Assembly (NCBI RefSeq): GCF_034702125.1 | Contig: NC_085857.1 | Location: forward strand, 57,238,426 to 57,302,425 | Reading direction: 5' to 3' | Length of the DNA: 64,000 nucleotides | Origin: Engraulis encrasicolus | Taxonomy: Eukaryota; Chordata; Actinopteri; Clupeiformes; Engraulidae | In this document: positions 34,104 to 45,877 of the stretch, in pieces | Numbering within the stretch: the first letter of the stretch is position 1 | Layout: every line of letters starts with the position of its first letter | Program-made: the position numbers and the translations under genes | The notes under the pieces: generated by a model | Database searches by the model: none | The model's input: only the letters and a program-made list of their open reading frames with translations | Told to the model about the DNA's origin: nothing

Positions 34104-35985
34104 GCATCCTGCGAGACACATTTGTGGGAAGGACCTTCCTAAGGACCCAGCTCAAGCACAGAGTCCTTCATCAAGCCATCTGCCCAAACAAGGCTTGGAT
34201 CTTCATCTTCCAGAAGATCCATACAGTCCTGCAAGCCGTCTGCTTTCACATGGGATGGACGCTGTTAAAAATCCAGCTTCAGCTCCAAGCCTGTTGTCGA
34301 ACCTTCTGCCCAAACATGGGGTGGCTCCACCTAAAGCTCTGTGCAGTCCTGCAAGCCGGCCCCTCACACATGGCATGGGCCCTCCTAAAGCTCCAGCTTC
34401 AGCGCCAAGCTCTCTGCCAAAAAGTCCGGCTCCAGTTCCAAGCCATGTGCGCAGGAGGTGCGGCCGCCCGGCTAAAGCAGCAGCAACTACAGCTGCAATA
34501 TCTCAGGCAAGCAGACGGGGCAGACACCCTGCTAAAGCCTCAGGCCCACCTCCAAACCATGTGCCAAGACGGGGCAAAGGGCGTCCTCCTAAAGTCTTAA
34601 CCAAATACCCATCCCCAACACCTGCCGAAGCTCCTCCCCAAACGCCTGCTCAAGCCCCTGTCCCAAGACCTTCCCTAGCTGAAACGTCTGCTGAAACCTC
34701 CACTCCACCTCCTACACCAGCTCTATGTCCAGCTCCAGGTTCAGCTCCAAGCCGCCAAGCGAGGAGCGTGCGCGAGCGAAGGCGCCCTGCTAAATTCTCA
34801 GACGGGGCCACACTTTCACCGATTCTAGGCCCCAGGCAGCCAGGCAGTAGTAAATGCTCCCGTGTCAGGCCACAGGTCCCAACACCTGTCCCTGTCCCTG
34901 CCTCTGATTCATCGTCAAGCTCTGCTGATCCCACAGCTAAAGCTTCTACTCCTGCTGCTGAAGGGCGGACTGGCCAAAGCGCCGCTGTGAAAGCCTCATG
35001 CTCGGCCACAGCCACCGCTCCGACCTCCAGCCCTGCAAAAGTTGTAGACCCAAATCCAAGTCCTGCTGCAACCCCAGCCCCAGTCCCAGTTTCAACTCCT
35101 GGTCCTGCTACAGCCTCAGGGTCTCCTCCAGTCTCAAATCCAAGTCTTTCTGAAACCTCAGACTCTGCTCCAATCCTAAGTTCCACTACAGCTCAAGCTC
35201 CATCTACAAGTCGTCCTGTAACCTTCAGTCAAGGCCCATGCCCGTCCACATCTCCAGCCGCAGCCTCAGCTGCAGTCCCAGCCACAGCTCCATCCATATC
35301 CCCATACCCAGCCTCAGCTGCAGTCCCATCCACAGCTCCATCCATATCCCCATACCCAGCCTCAGCTGCAGTCCCAGCCACAGCTCCATCCACATCCCCA
35401 TACCCAGCCACAGCTCCATCCACATCCCCATACCCAGCCACAGCTCCATCCACATCCCCATACCCAGCCACAGCTCCATCCATATCCCCATACCCAGCCA
35501 CAGCCGCAAGCCCTCTGGCAACCAGCGCTGTGCTCCGTACATATGGCAGGCACGCTTCCACAGCCAGAGACACATCTTCTCCAGCTCCTGCACCGCAACA
35601 CCAAGTCCCGGTTCCAACCCAATCTCCAGCCACAGCCCCATCTCCATCCCTAGCCCCAGTCACAGCTACTGCCCCATCCCTAGCTCTAGCCCGGCCAGCG
35701 CCAGCCCCAAATCCTGCACTGCAGGACCAAGTGAAGGCCATCACGTGTGTTCCGGTTCCCGTAGTGGAGAAGCTGTCGGCCGACTCTTATTTTAAGACCA
35801 CAAAGGGACGAAGGAAGTGCCGACTGTGCAGTCGGCAAACCATCTACAAGTGCCGCTCATGTAACGTGCCCCTTTGTATCATAGTTGACAGGCTGTGCTT
35901 CACCCAGTGGCACGACCAGGGCCATAACCGCACGCAAAAGATCAACCTGAAGCCTATCCTGCCTACCCCAGACATGGACCCTTAA
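34104..35985 (+). CDS. Alternative terminal exon: AT-hook-like, Pro-rich repeat, piggyBac-like Cys-rich tail
   Basis: A single open frame of about 626 codons ends at a TAA. The acceptor ATCATCTGCTCCAAG|GC leaves one base before the first codon, which fits the phase-2 donor at 31648. Basic AT-hook-like motifs follow: RRRCGRPAK, SRRGRHPAK, RRGKGRPPK and RERRRPAK. A long Pro/Ser/Ala region with PATAPSTSPY repeats comes next. The C-terminus reads GRRKCRLCSRQTIYKCRSC, NVPLC, and then CFTQWH. This resembles the cysteine-rich domain that ends piggyBac transposases; the catalytic domain is absent. No methionine near the start is convincing, which supports entry by splicing. I infer a domesticated transposase tail serving as a second 3' end of the zinc-finger gene. 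A separate intronic gene is the alternative. Confidence 0.7.
35274..35505 (+). repeat. 30-bp coding tandem repeat
   Basis: Units contain CCAGCCACAGCTCCATCCAC followed by ATCCCCATAC. They encode PATAPSTSPY and, in a longer version, ASAAVPATAPSISPYP. The 10-codon period keeps the frame open. Confidence 0.85.
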
Positions 35986-35989
35986 AGGT

Positions 35990-36315
35990 ACAATATGTGG
36001 CGCTGTGTATCACTTGTAGTCTTTTGTCCCATTAGAAAACACAGCTATTGACCTACAAACTGCATCTACTAGTGCCGCTTGTGTGACGTGGCACTTTGTA
36101 TATGTAGTCTTTTGTCTCATTTTAGGCCGATTAGAAAACAGAGCTATTGAACTACAAATGGCTGTGCGGCCAGAGGACCATCTACATTATGTGACGTGGC
36201 GCTTTGTACTATTTGTAGTCTTTTTTCCCCCATTAAAACCCATTAGAAAACAAAGCTATTTAACTACAAATGACTGTGCTTCAGAAAATGCAGCTATTGA
36301 ACTACAAATGACCGT
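35990..36315 (+). repeat. Tandem block partly copied from the exon's 3' coding end
   Basis: Three to four imperfect units share GTAGTCTTTTGTCCCATTA and CAGCTATTGAACTACAAATG. Two also carry a copy of the Cys-rich coding segment: CATCTACTAGTGCCGCTTGT at about 36063 matches CATCTACAAGTGCCGCTCAT at about 35850, and both run on to GTGGC/GTGCC and CTTTGTAT. A related unit lies upstream at 33975-34075. Confidence 0.65.
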
Positions 36316-36517
36316 CTGGGCCAATATGTCGCACACCAACGTGATCATTTACTACAGCACCAAGACCACAGGGTATTTATTTCCCATAATCAACTGTATG
36401 TGCACTTCCAATACATGTTCCCTATGGATAAACACAGACTTGGACATGAACGTAACTTAAGAGCCGCATGACACCAGGCAAAGAGTCGCATGCGGCTCGA
36501 CCACCTATGCCCTAGTG

Positions 36518-36748
36518 CAGTGTTTCTCAACCAGGGGTACTTGTACCACTAGGGGTACGCAAGCACACCTCAGGGGGTACATGGAAAATGTAATAACAGC
36601 AAATATATGGAGTGTAGTCACATTGGGATAGAGGACATATGTGTCCTCTATCCCATATATAGACATATTATGTGAGGGCGACGGGGTACTCATCATATGA
36701 CAAAATGGCTTAGGGGGTACGCAGGACAAAAAAGGTTGGGAAACACTG
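36518..36748. mobile_element. hAT MITE with 8-bp TSD
   Basis: CAGTGTTTCTCAACCAGGGG at the left is mirrored by GTTGGGAAACACTG at the right. CCCTAGTG flanks both sides (36510-36517 and 36749-36756). The 231-bp element has no coding capacity. Confidence 0.85.
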
Positions 36749-36828
36749 CCCTAGTGTAATGTAATGTAATGTAGTGTAATATAATGATGTGTACTGTGAT
36801 GTATTGATTGATATTACCTCTCCTCCAG

Positions 36829-37077
36829 GAGCGCTGAGGAAAAGCTCCACCACGAGGAGACCTCCCACTAGGATCTGTAGTGTAATGTAGAGTAATGAAG
36901 TGTGATTTAGTGTTACGTAATGTAGTGTAATGTAATGTAATTATTATAATAATTATTAATTATATTCTCTCTCTCCTCCAGGAGTGCTGAGGAGAAACTC
37001 CATCACGAGGAAAGTAATGTATTACAGTAATGTAATTACTATGATAATTATTAATTATATAATGATCTCATTTGCAG
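36829..37077 (+). pseudogene. Two partial upstream copies of the terminal exon start
   Basis: At 36829 and at 36982, an acceptor (CTCCTCCAG) is followed by GAG(C/T)GCTGAGGA(A/G)AA. This matches the start of the true exon at 37078, and the phase is the same. Copy 1 reads SAEEKLHHEETSH and then TAG. Copy 2 reads SAEEKLHHEESNVLQ and then TAA. TGTAATG runs and an ATTATTAATTATAT block are duplicated with them. Using either copy would truncate the protein after the third finger. Confidence 0.7.
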
Positions 37078-37630
37078 GAACGCTGAGGAAAAGCTCCAGC
37101 ACGAGGAGACGTCCCATCGGGACGAGGAGGGCCCCAAGTACCGCTGCCGCGACTGTTCCGAGCGTTTCCATAACTACGAGAGCCGAGCTGCCCACCGGAG
37201 GACCGCGCACGACACCACCTGTCCGTTCTGCGACAAGATGTTCAAGAACGAATTTGAGCTGAGGAGACACAAGCTTATTCATACGGGAAAGAAGCCGTTT
37301 TCCTGCAGGATATGCGAGCGCTCGTTCAGCCAGAGGGGTCACCTGAAGTCACACATGCGCCTGCACACGGGGGAGAGACCCTTTAAGTGCACGCAGTGTG
37401 AGAGGAGCTTCAACCACAACGTCAGCCTCAAGAACCACCTCCAGCGACACCATGGAGCCAAGACTGGCCCAGCTCAACAGGAGACTTCCGGCACGCAGCA
37501 GGAGGGCTCTAGAACTGACCAAAGTTCCAGAACATCCGAGCATACTTTGCTGAGCAGAATTGAGGAAGACACTAGTCAGAACTCCATAACATGTTCTAGA
37601 ACTGAGCAAGGCTCTGGAACATCGGAGTAG
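37078..37630 (+). CDS. Terminal C2H2 zinc-finger exon
   Basis: The acceptor CATTTGCAG|GAA takes phase 2 from 31648, giving TTLR-NAEEKLQHEETSH, which completes finger three. Four more C2H2 fingers follow: YRCRDCSERF...H...H, TCPFCDKMF...HKLIH, FSCRICERSF...HMRLH and FKCTQCERSF...H. Canonical TGKKPF/TGERPF linkers join the last three. A Ser/Thr/Gln-rich tail ends at the TAG. Together with the THAP exons this predicts a nuclear DNA-binding protein of roughly 650 residues. Two decoy copies of the exon start lie just upstream. Confidence 0.85.
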
Positions 37631-37993
37631 ACTTTGCTGAACAGCCCTGAGAAAGACAGTAGCGATTACTCACCAACTTGTTCTAGAACTGAGAGGGTTC
37701 TGTCAAATGTTCTGTAACATTAGGCTGGACATTGTTGAACTCAAGAGTGAATAATCTTAGAATGTCAATATTTGATGTTTTTTACTGTAAAATGGATTAA
37801 TGTGACTGAAGAAAGTGCTTTTCATTTCCTTCGATGTTTGCCTGTTGTTTACCTTCTATGTATGTTCTGTTGTAAACAGAAGCCGAGTGCCTACCTCAGA
37901 AAACTACTTTACTAATGTCTTGTTTTTACATACTCTTGTTCTTTCTTCAAATTTGTTTCAGGACACTTATATACTGTGTATATATAGAGTATA

Positions 37994-39540
37994 CAGTGCC
38001 TTCAAAAAGTCTACACACCTCTCTTCAAATGTCAGGTTTTTGTGATGTAAAAAAATGACAGAAAGACTAATACATTCACAGCTTTTTCCACCTTCAATCT
38101 AAACTATTAACCTGTACGATGCAATTGAGAAGCAAGCATAAAGCTTTAACCCATTGACGCCTAAGGCACCTGCAAAAAAGGGTGCTGAATGCCTGACCCT
38201 TCTCAAGAAAAGCTGCCCTCAGCCTATAAAAACCTAAATGTCTCAGCTTCTGAAGCACATAAAAATGTGTACTAAGTTGCATTTAAACACTAAGACCCTC
38301 ATCTTTCATTAGAATGTGTTCATTCATCTCAAACAAACAGAGATTTTTAATAAAGTTGTCTCAAATCTCATGAGCCTGAATGTTGCGTAATGCAGCTCCA
38401 GGCGCCAGGGCCAATGTTGCACAACGCAACATCAGGCATCAATGGGTTAAATGGAAACAATAGAAAATACAAAACTTCAATTAACATGGTTGCATAAATA
38501 TACACACCCTTAAATTAATACTTAGTTGCATCACCTTTGGCTTGTCTGGGCCATTCCAAAACCTCAATATTATTCTAGTGAAGCCATTCTTTAGTAGATT
38601 TAGGCGTGTGCTTAGAGAAATTGTCGTTCTGAAAGATTAGTTCCTCTGCATCTTCACCTTTCTACCAGGGGGGCGAAGATTTTGTGCCACTACCACGGCC
38701 CCTGTGGAAATGTTCATAATTCCCTCCTCCCTAATGAAGGCCCCAGTTACAGCTGAAGAAAAACAGCACAAAAGAACAATGCTGCCACCACTATACTTCA
38801 CGTTAGGTATGGTGCTATTTGCGGTGATGTTTTGTGCCAAAAATACCTTTTGGAATTATGTCCAAAATGTTCAACCTCAGTTTCACCTGACCATAACACA
38901 TCTTCCCACATGCATTTGGGAGATTACAGAAGTATTTTTTGAGAAATTTACCTCACCAAGATTGAACTTTTTGGTCATAATTCAAAAGGGTATGTTTGGC
39001 GCAAAACATCACCGCAATAACACCATACCTAACATGAATTATGGTGGTGGCAGCATTGTTCTTTTGTGCTGTTTTTCTTCAGCTGTAACTGGGGCCTTCA
39101 TTAGGGAGGAGGGAATTAAGACAATTTTCACAGGGGCCGTGGTAGTGGCACAAAACCTTCGCCCCCCTGGTAGAAAGGTGAAGATGCAGAGGAGCTAATC
39201 TTTCAGAACGACAATTTCTCCAAGCACACGCCTAAGTCTACAAAAGCATGGCTTCACTAGAATAAGATTGAGGTTTTGGAATAGCCCAGACAAGCCCAAA
39301 GGTACTGCAACTAAGTATTAATTTAAGGGTGTGTATATTTATGCAACCATGTTAACTGAGGTTTTTTATTTTCTATTGTTTCCCTTTAAAGCTTCATGCT
39401 TGTTTCTCAATTGCATTGTACAGGTTAATAGTTTAGATTGAAGGTGGAAAAAGCTGTGAATTTATTTGTCTTTCTGTCATTTTTTACATCACAAAAACCT
39501 GACATTTGAGGAGGGGTGTGTAGACTTTTTAAAGGCACTG
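37994..39540. mobile_element. Tc1-like fold-back in the presumed 3' UTR
   Basis: CAGTGCCTTCAAAAAGTCTA and its mirror AAAGGCACTG are flanked by TA. Each half carries the same transposase relics in opposite orientation. On the plus strand (39010-39290) these include NYGGGSIVLLCCFS and FQNDN...KHTPKSTKAWLH, the region of the second catalytic Asp. Frames are broken. The left arm is interrupted by the TTAA MITE at 38146-38450. Confidence 0.8.
38146..38450. mobile_element. piggyBac-type MITE with TTAA target site
   Basis: TTAA + CCCATTGACGCCT at the left is mirrored by AGGCATCAATGGG + TTAA at the right. The 297-bp interior has no frame. The opposite arm of the host fold-back (about 39383) still shows the unfilled site, GTTTCCCTTTAAAGCTTC, so the insertion and TTAA duplication can be read directly. 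Confidence 0.85.
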
Positions 39541-39757
39541 TATATTTAATCATCATCAGTTTAGCCTGTAGTGCTTTGTTTTGTATGTTTTTTTTTAACT
39601 AAAAACAGTTTCATGTTCAAAAAAGTTTTTTTCATGTTTTCATGTGGACTGTTGCTATGGAGAAGCACTGTTGGTGGAAAGAAGATCTCATATAATGTAA
39701 ATAGCTTGTAGTCCCATATTCAGTCAATTTTTGTCAACTCAGTTTTTTATTCATTGT

Positions 39758-39763
39758 AATAAA
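39758..39763 (+). promoter_or_regulatory. Candidate poly(A) signal
   Basis: AATAAA in a T-rich context, followed by GTTGTTTTGATTG about 10 bases on. If used, the zinc-finger gene's 3' UTR would run from 37631 and contain the Tc1 fold-back. An earlier site before 37994 is not obvious. Confidence 0.35.
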
Positions 39764-39779
39764 AATAGTTGTTTTGATT

Positions 39780-41413
39780 GCTGTACTATAGATGGGTTTT
39801 TTTGTTTATAAACAGTGTTGTGAGGAGGGGCAAGACACTGGCAGCCAACCACGTGAGTTATTTTTTCCCCCAACAATCAGAGGTTGAGTTGTGTGCAGCT
39901 AGTTTATCGCAGTAAGGAGAAAACTAAAATTTAGAATCCATGTATTGACTTCAAAATCATTTTGTGTGTACTGGCAGTTGTTCATAGACATGAACATTAG
40001 GTGGCAGCCTTTTGACCGAGGTACCCCCATCTTGGTATTTCTCATAGATGTTATCGCCACATAGCAGATAATATGCGTATTAACCCTTTCCCAATGTCAA
40101 GTGTATGAGCCTTGGTAGTGTGTCAGCCTTCATAGTCATGCCCAGTGATTGGATACTCTTTGGTGAACTCTGCAGAGTATCCAATCACTAGGCATGTCTT
40201 CGAAGAATAGGAGTTTTGTTTTGTTTTGTTGTATTTCCCCATTTATTATTATGGCCGGGCTGAGACATTACACTTTCAAACATGTGTATGGACCTTGTAG
40301 AGAGAGAGAGTGAGAGAGGGGTATAGTCAGGGAAGGGTGACAGATTTACAGAGCTAGAATGCGTCATAATTACAAGCTAGGTAAGGATAACACTTCTACC
40401 AACTCTACTGAATGTGGGAAATGATTTTTCGGATATTCTGCAACTTTTCCCTGGTGCCAGGAGGGCCAATTGTTTAAGAACGTCTGATAACGAGCATCAT
40501 TCGAAAAGGTCATGTGGCGGGTTCCCAGATGGTATTGTGAAGATGAAGGAGAAACATACCACATCAGTGGTTCCCAAACTGGGGGTCGCAGACAAAAGGG
40601 GCATCACATTAAAATGGGAAATCCACAGGTTAACACTAATAGATGTATTTACTGTCCTGTGGTTTTCTAGCATTATTCGTGGACAAAAAAGAAATTCCAA
40701 AAGGGGGTCCCTGCTGAAAAAGTTTGGGAACCACTGGGTTACAAAAATTGTTGTGGCTAAGGCTGACAGCTGGGAAACATACTTGTTTTCTCTACTTTCT
40801 CTACTTCTCTACTTTCTCTACTCCTTAAGAGACCCAACTTAAGCACACGCTTTTGCATTGAGTGGGCGCGCTTTGCGATATCTTGCTCTGATCCAGTATT
40901 TTTGACAGAGATTCCAGTATCTAGGATTCATACGTAAGTGTGTTTTATGGGAATCGGTCTGTAGGGGTCGTAGTTTAGCTCTCTCCCATTGACTTCTACA
41001 AACGTCTGGGGTGAAGAGACTCCGCCCACTTTTGCCACTTCCCGTTCACTTATGATACTTCTCTAAAATTAATTTAAAATTACGCAGGGCGTTCCATTTC
41101 TAATCACGGCTGTGAACTGTACTGTAAATTACCTGGATAATGACTCCAAAGCGGCCATTTTTTGAAGTGTGGAGACATTTCGCACTCAATGGCCACCATG
41201 TTTGTTACGTAGTTTAGTGTCGTATCTGTCAAACAACTGAATCTCTGAGTTTTGATTCCAAAGACAACCGGCATGTGTATATGAGGCAGGGGTACCTTTT
41301 AAAAAGTGTCAACATAATGAACAGTGCCTTCCGTGTTGAATTGTATATTGGCGGTTGGTAAACTCTGATGACACGCGACCAACTGTCATTTCCGTGTATC
41401 AGCAGGGGATGTT
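39780..41413. other. Gene-free stretch
   Basis: It contains the 40565-40737 MITE and a short inverted motif around 40139-40195 (CCAGTGATTGGATACTCT and its mirror). There is also a (CTCTACTTT)n-like run at about 40788-40820. No exon was recognised. Confidence 0.45.
40565..40737. mobile_element. hAT-like MITE
   Basis: CAGTGGTTCCCAAACTGGGG at the left is mirrored by AGTTTGGGAACCACTG at the right, spanning about 173 bp. No convincing 8-bp duplication was seen. Confidence 0.65.
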
Positions 41414-41990
41414 CACTCACGGAACTAGCTACTAGCCACAACTGGCTAACCCTAACCACGGGCCAGTGCAAAATGAATGGGTGTCAATGGAGTTTTCTAC
41501 CATTATAATTTTTGTGATTTTTTATAATTTTTTGTCCTGAAATATTAATATTAAGTTCGAAGCTAGAAATAATAAGACCCCATTTGAGTAGCGTTTCGAT
41601 TATTTTGCGCCACTAGATTATTATATACTGGGTCACAAAGCTCAATTTTTATGGAGCCAAACCCATAAACATTAGCGCGATGCTAGCGAGTACAGGTTGA
41701 AATCTTCTAACCTGCTGTAAAACTACACACCTGAACAATTTGTCAATACAGCCTATGTTAAACAACAGTCATAGTGCTTACCAGGAATGTTTTGTTGATG
41801 ATATTTGTGACTGGAAATCGCAGTAGCAATGTATTTAGCATGGGTTCCCCTTTCCATTCCATACATTTTCCCACATGAAGGACTGGCCTACGCTTGTTAC
41901 TGCAGTATGCGTGCAAAGCTAACTGGCTACAATGGGAACCAATGAGACTGAGCCTTCTCCCTGTTAGAGATTCTCTGGTATCAGACAGAA
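41414..41990. repeat. Shorter copy of the 7125-8470 repeat
   Basis: Same order and orientation as the first copy, but it lacks about 745 bp (7421-8164) at AATCTTCT(A/T)(A/C)CCTG. This marks either a deletion here or an insertion in the first copy. Confidence 0.65.
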
Positions 41991-42869
41991 CGGGAATCGG
42001 AATGTACTCGCCTCGTGAATCACAGAGGAAAAGGGTACTTTACTGCACTTAAACAAGGTGCACAGTACACAGGGCGAGTAATGGAACACACCATATGGCC
42101 ACAAGCACAAGTGGAGGACAGAAGCCTGCATTTTGGAATACACACACCGAGTGGCAACCTGTTTCTTGGATCCTCAGTAGAGGGTGGGGAGGGAAGTGGA
42201 GAGGAGTGGTAGAGGGGAGAGGAGAGGACAGAAGAGGGAGGGGAGGGGGAGAGAAAAGGAGAGGTGAGGAGTGACATATCTTTCTCATATCTAAACATAT
42301 CTAAACGAGTCTTTGATGCAGCCTTCTCATTGTACGTAGGAAATGACAACTGTATCACACACTATATCGTCACATGGCCACGAATCATCGATCTATAGAT
42401 ATTATAGATTTATAGATAATCTATAGTGTTCGTCGTGCCGTCACGATAAAGCCCCGTTTTTCGTGGCTGGGCCACTATTCGGCTAACCTGAGAGCCAGGC
42501 TACTATTCGGCGGCCAATGCATTTGAATGGGCTGTCCGACTCGTGATTGATTTATGATTTAACATTTACAATTACATATTAATTGATGCAATCCGGGATA
42601 TGATTGATGGGACACGCCGGATGTGGAATGCTCAGTTATGAGTTGTGAAGTAAACGACACGCTTCAAAACCGTCTCCGGTTGATTTAATTCAGTTACATA
42701 TTTTAAGGTTAAATCCTGTGTTTAACATGAAAGTGTAAGCTTAACAGCATTTATTTCAATTAAGCCCAACAATTTCAGAGTGTACGATCAAGTTATAATT
42801 TTTATTGATAACAGGCAACTGTCAATGTCAGCATGGTGGGGGTCCTCCCCCCGAAAATATATAGTGAGT

Positions 42870-43160
42870 GCGTCTGAATATGCAACCTTGCCTCCTCCAC
42901 TTGCCTCCTCCACTTGCTTCTCGTCATGATGACATCACTGACAACAGCATTATATTTCAATATCTTGCAAAAGCTCAATTGTAGAGTCTTTTTCTCATTT
43001 GCAATTGGGATGGTGAATGAAAAACAGTCCCTCAAAAGTTGTTGTGGCGAGGCTGACAGCTGGGAAACTTTATCGTTTTCTCCACGGAGTAGGGGCCAGG
43101 AGGCGGGACGAGGAGACAAGCACAAGTGGAGGAGGCAAGGTCGCATATTGGGATGCATCC
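42870..43160. mobile_element. TIR MITE
   Basis: AATATGCAACCTTGCCTCCT at the left is mirrored by AGGAGGCAAGGTCGCATATT at the right. The internal motif GCTGACAGCTGGGAAAC recurs near 40763. The element at 46132-46415 has comparable AATATGCGG ends. Confidence 0.6.
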
Positions 43161-45040
43161 TATATTTCTTAATTATAATAGAGTTCTTCAGTAACGCGGA
43201 AGCATGTAGTAGATTGTAGTCTTTCATGTTAGCATTTAAGGACTTCCTGGTTCGTATCGGCTTCCGGCCTCCATTGGGAATGAATAGGGGCTAGTTTCAA
43301 ATAAGCTCCGAGTGCAAGCACGCGCTTAGCGAACCCCCGCAAACTGTCGAGGGTGTTAAAAATAGGCTGTAGGTATGACATGGTTGATCATTTTGTGTCA
43401 AACTTCGACATAAATACGATGTTGCGTCCATATGCTAAACCCGAAACTTTTGGCGACTACAGAAGCGGCGCCTGTATCTAACGTCATGTACGTGCGGAGG
43501 GTTGTACCCATGGCAACCAAAGGAAAGCATGTAGTTCGGAAGTTTTAATGATCAGAAAGGGGTTAGCAATATTGAATTATAATCGTCATGATTTAACATG
43601 TGAATACACCAACATCATGATACGATCCGTTCCACTAATGAGAAAGGGATGCAGGGACACGCTAATGTTCGTTGTTGGCGTGCAACTTATATTTTTGCCA
43701 AACCTGAATCTCTATGGCGTGTTGCAATGTAAAAAAATCGCCATAGAACCGGAAGTCCAAACGCCGCATACAAGTTGACGTCAACGCTGAAGAACTCTAT
43801 TTCCTGCATTTTAACGTCCGGCCTCCAGTTGCCTATCCCTGATCCAGGGGTTGTAGGCAATGCTCTAAATCAACTTTTTTTGTCACCAGCCAAAATCATT
43901 TGTAGATGTTAATCTCAAATTGTGTTTTTCTACCAGCCAAACTGAAATTCCACCAGCATTTTGAGCAAACTTCACTGCTCCAGGGCCTGTAACCAATGCA
44001 CTTGAGGCGCCTAACCTCACACTGCTCCAGGGCCTGTAACTAACCAATACACTTGAGGCTCCTAACCCCACACTGCTTTCCTGAAAAAATGCCCTGAAAA
44101 ATAATATCCGTAAATCGATTTGGATTAAAGTGTCATCTAAGTGTGATGTAATGTAATGCAGCATGTCTGTGGGCAGAGAAAGCTGGTTGCTTCCCAGTGG
44201 CCCTGCCTACGCTTTGTGTAGGCTACATCAGGGAGGTGCTGCTGCTCTTGCCTACATACTGTAGGGCATGGATATTCAATTAAGTCACTGAGGGCCAGTT
44301 TTTCATTTTTTTTTCCAGTTAAGGGGCTGAATATGCAGTACATGTAGAATCTGCATAACTGCACGCAGCATGGTGTCCCAAGTTAGGGTGTGAAGCAAGC
44401 GGATAGCTCTCCAGACAGAACAGATATTTGCCTCTCTATGTCTTTGAAGTATTATGATGTTTCAGATCAAATTTCACTCTCATGTGAATGCATAGGAGAG
44501 ATATCCCCAACCTTAAATTTGCACTGTGTAATATTTTTAATAGTTCATTTCCAGAATTCATTCTGCCCATTCACAAGTGTTACTTTTTTTTAAACAAATA
44601 CTTACCACCACCATCAAATTCTAAGTGTTCATTATGACTGAGATTTTTTTTTTATACATGAAAAGGGGGAACTTCTCCATGGTCCACCATTTTGAATGTC
44701 AAGAAATAGTCATTTTTATGATGCTTATTTGAGTTATTAGTAAGTGAACGATGACTCACGTCCACTTTCATGGCCCGTTTGCTGCTTGACAGAGCGGTCT
44801 GCTACGATTGTCAGTCACTTCACCGTATTCAGATTTGTATCAACTGCTGGCATTCTGTGATGAAAAAAATTCTGACATTATGCTTCTTTAAATACCATTT
44901 TTTCATGATGGTGTAGATTTTGGGACAGGCATGCCAAGCGCACCCTGCAAAGTATGTCATCCTATATCGTGCCCCTTTAATTGCATGCCCACCCAATTAT
45001 AGTCCATTTAAAAAACAAATATTAAGTTTGGCCCGTCATT
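43161..45040. other. Gene-free, repeat fragments
   Basis: About 43865-44100 contains hAT-family pieces (TGCTCTAAATCAACTTTTTT, ACCAGCCAAA) and a direct duplication, CACTGCTCCAGGGCCTGTAA, at 43973 and 44021. About 44500-44740 resembles the TTAA MITE family. No exon was recognised. Confidence 0.45.
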
Positions 45041-45669
45041 TCACTCTTCAATATACCCGTAGATATCCATGCTACGTTTTGGTGTTAACTCACCAGTTTA
45101 ATTCTAACTCACCAGAAATAAAACCCCATTCATTGTCAATGGGGTTTCATTTCTGGTGATTTAGAATTAAACTGGTGAGTTAGCGCCAAAACGTGGCATG
45201 GAAATCTACAGGATATATTGAAGAGTGAAGTGTGGGACACCAGGTCAGCAAACAAGAACAGCTGACAGCAAAGCATCAAGGATATCTGGGCTTCCATAAC
45301 TCCCAAGCACTGTTTCTGCCATTGACTTCAATGTTAAACGCATCATGGCCGTTATTAAGACAGAGAGAGTCCTAACCAAGTAATGAACATTGCATGTTAT
45401 GTAGAAAGTACCAAATTTCAATATGATGTGACCCGAATTTTGATGAAGAAAATTGTGATTTTATTACAATATTCTAATGATACGAATTCCCCAATTCATG
45501 GGTTTTTTGAGCTGGAAGACTAAAATGTGTAAAAATAAACAATTTAATGATTGGAATGGTTAAAAAACTGGGCAATGAACCTATAATCTATGACAGTTTA
45601 ACATTATTGATGGAATTATGGAAATAAATCAACTTTTTTACACTATTCTAATAAAGTGGCCTGGAGCTG
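45041..45669. mobile_element. Tc1-like fragment with palindromic end
   Basis: This is the reverse complement of 22479-23098. The left 189 bp (45041-45229) form a palindrome with about 83-bp arms, starting TCACTCTTCAATATACCC. The right end is the terminus CTATTCTAATAAAGTGGCCT-GGAGCTG followed by TA. Confidence 0.65.
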
Positions 45670-45674
45670 TATAT

Positions 45675-45877
45675 ACACGTTATATTCCAGGTTTCATTAA
45701 TGTTACAGTCACACCGCAGGATATTTGACATATAAACCTTAACAAAAATGTTTCTTCTCATCTAAGACTAATATGAAACATAATGTACCACTGACATTTG
45801 TTTTTTAAAGGAAAAATAACAGTTTTGTAGGTTTTTAACCAATGTTACGAAAAAACAAGGCGTCACGTCAACCACCC
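45675..45877. mobile_element. Partial copy of the GGGTGGTTGAC family
   Basis: It matches the last 200 bp of 61760-62939, including TTACAGTCACACCGCAGGA, GACATATAAACCTT and the terminus ACGTCAACCACCC. Confidence 0.7.

Noticed and set aside
34650..35744. Minus-strand frames opposite the AT-hook exon
   Set aside because: They are shadows of a GC-rich repeat on the opposite strand with no domain; the plus frame has the Cys-rich tail and splice phase.
38704..39198. 164-codon frame that could pass as a small gene
   Set aside because: It lies across the centre of the Tc1-like fold-back and reads the same transposase relic in both arms.
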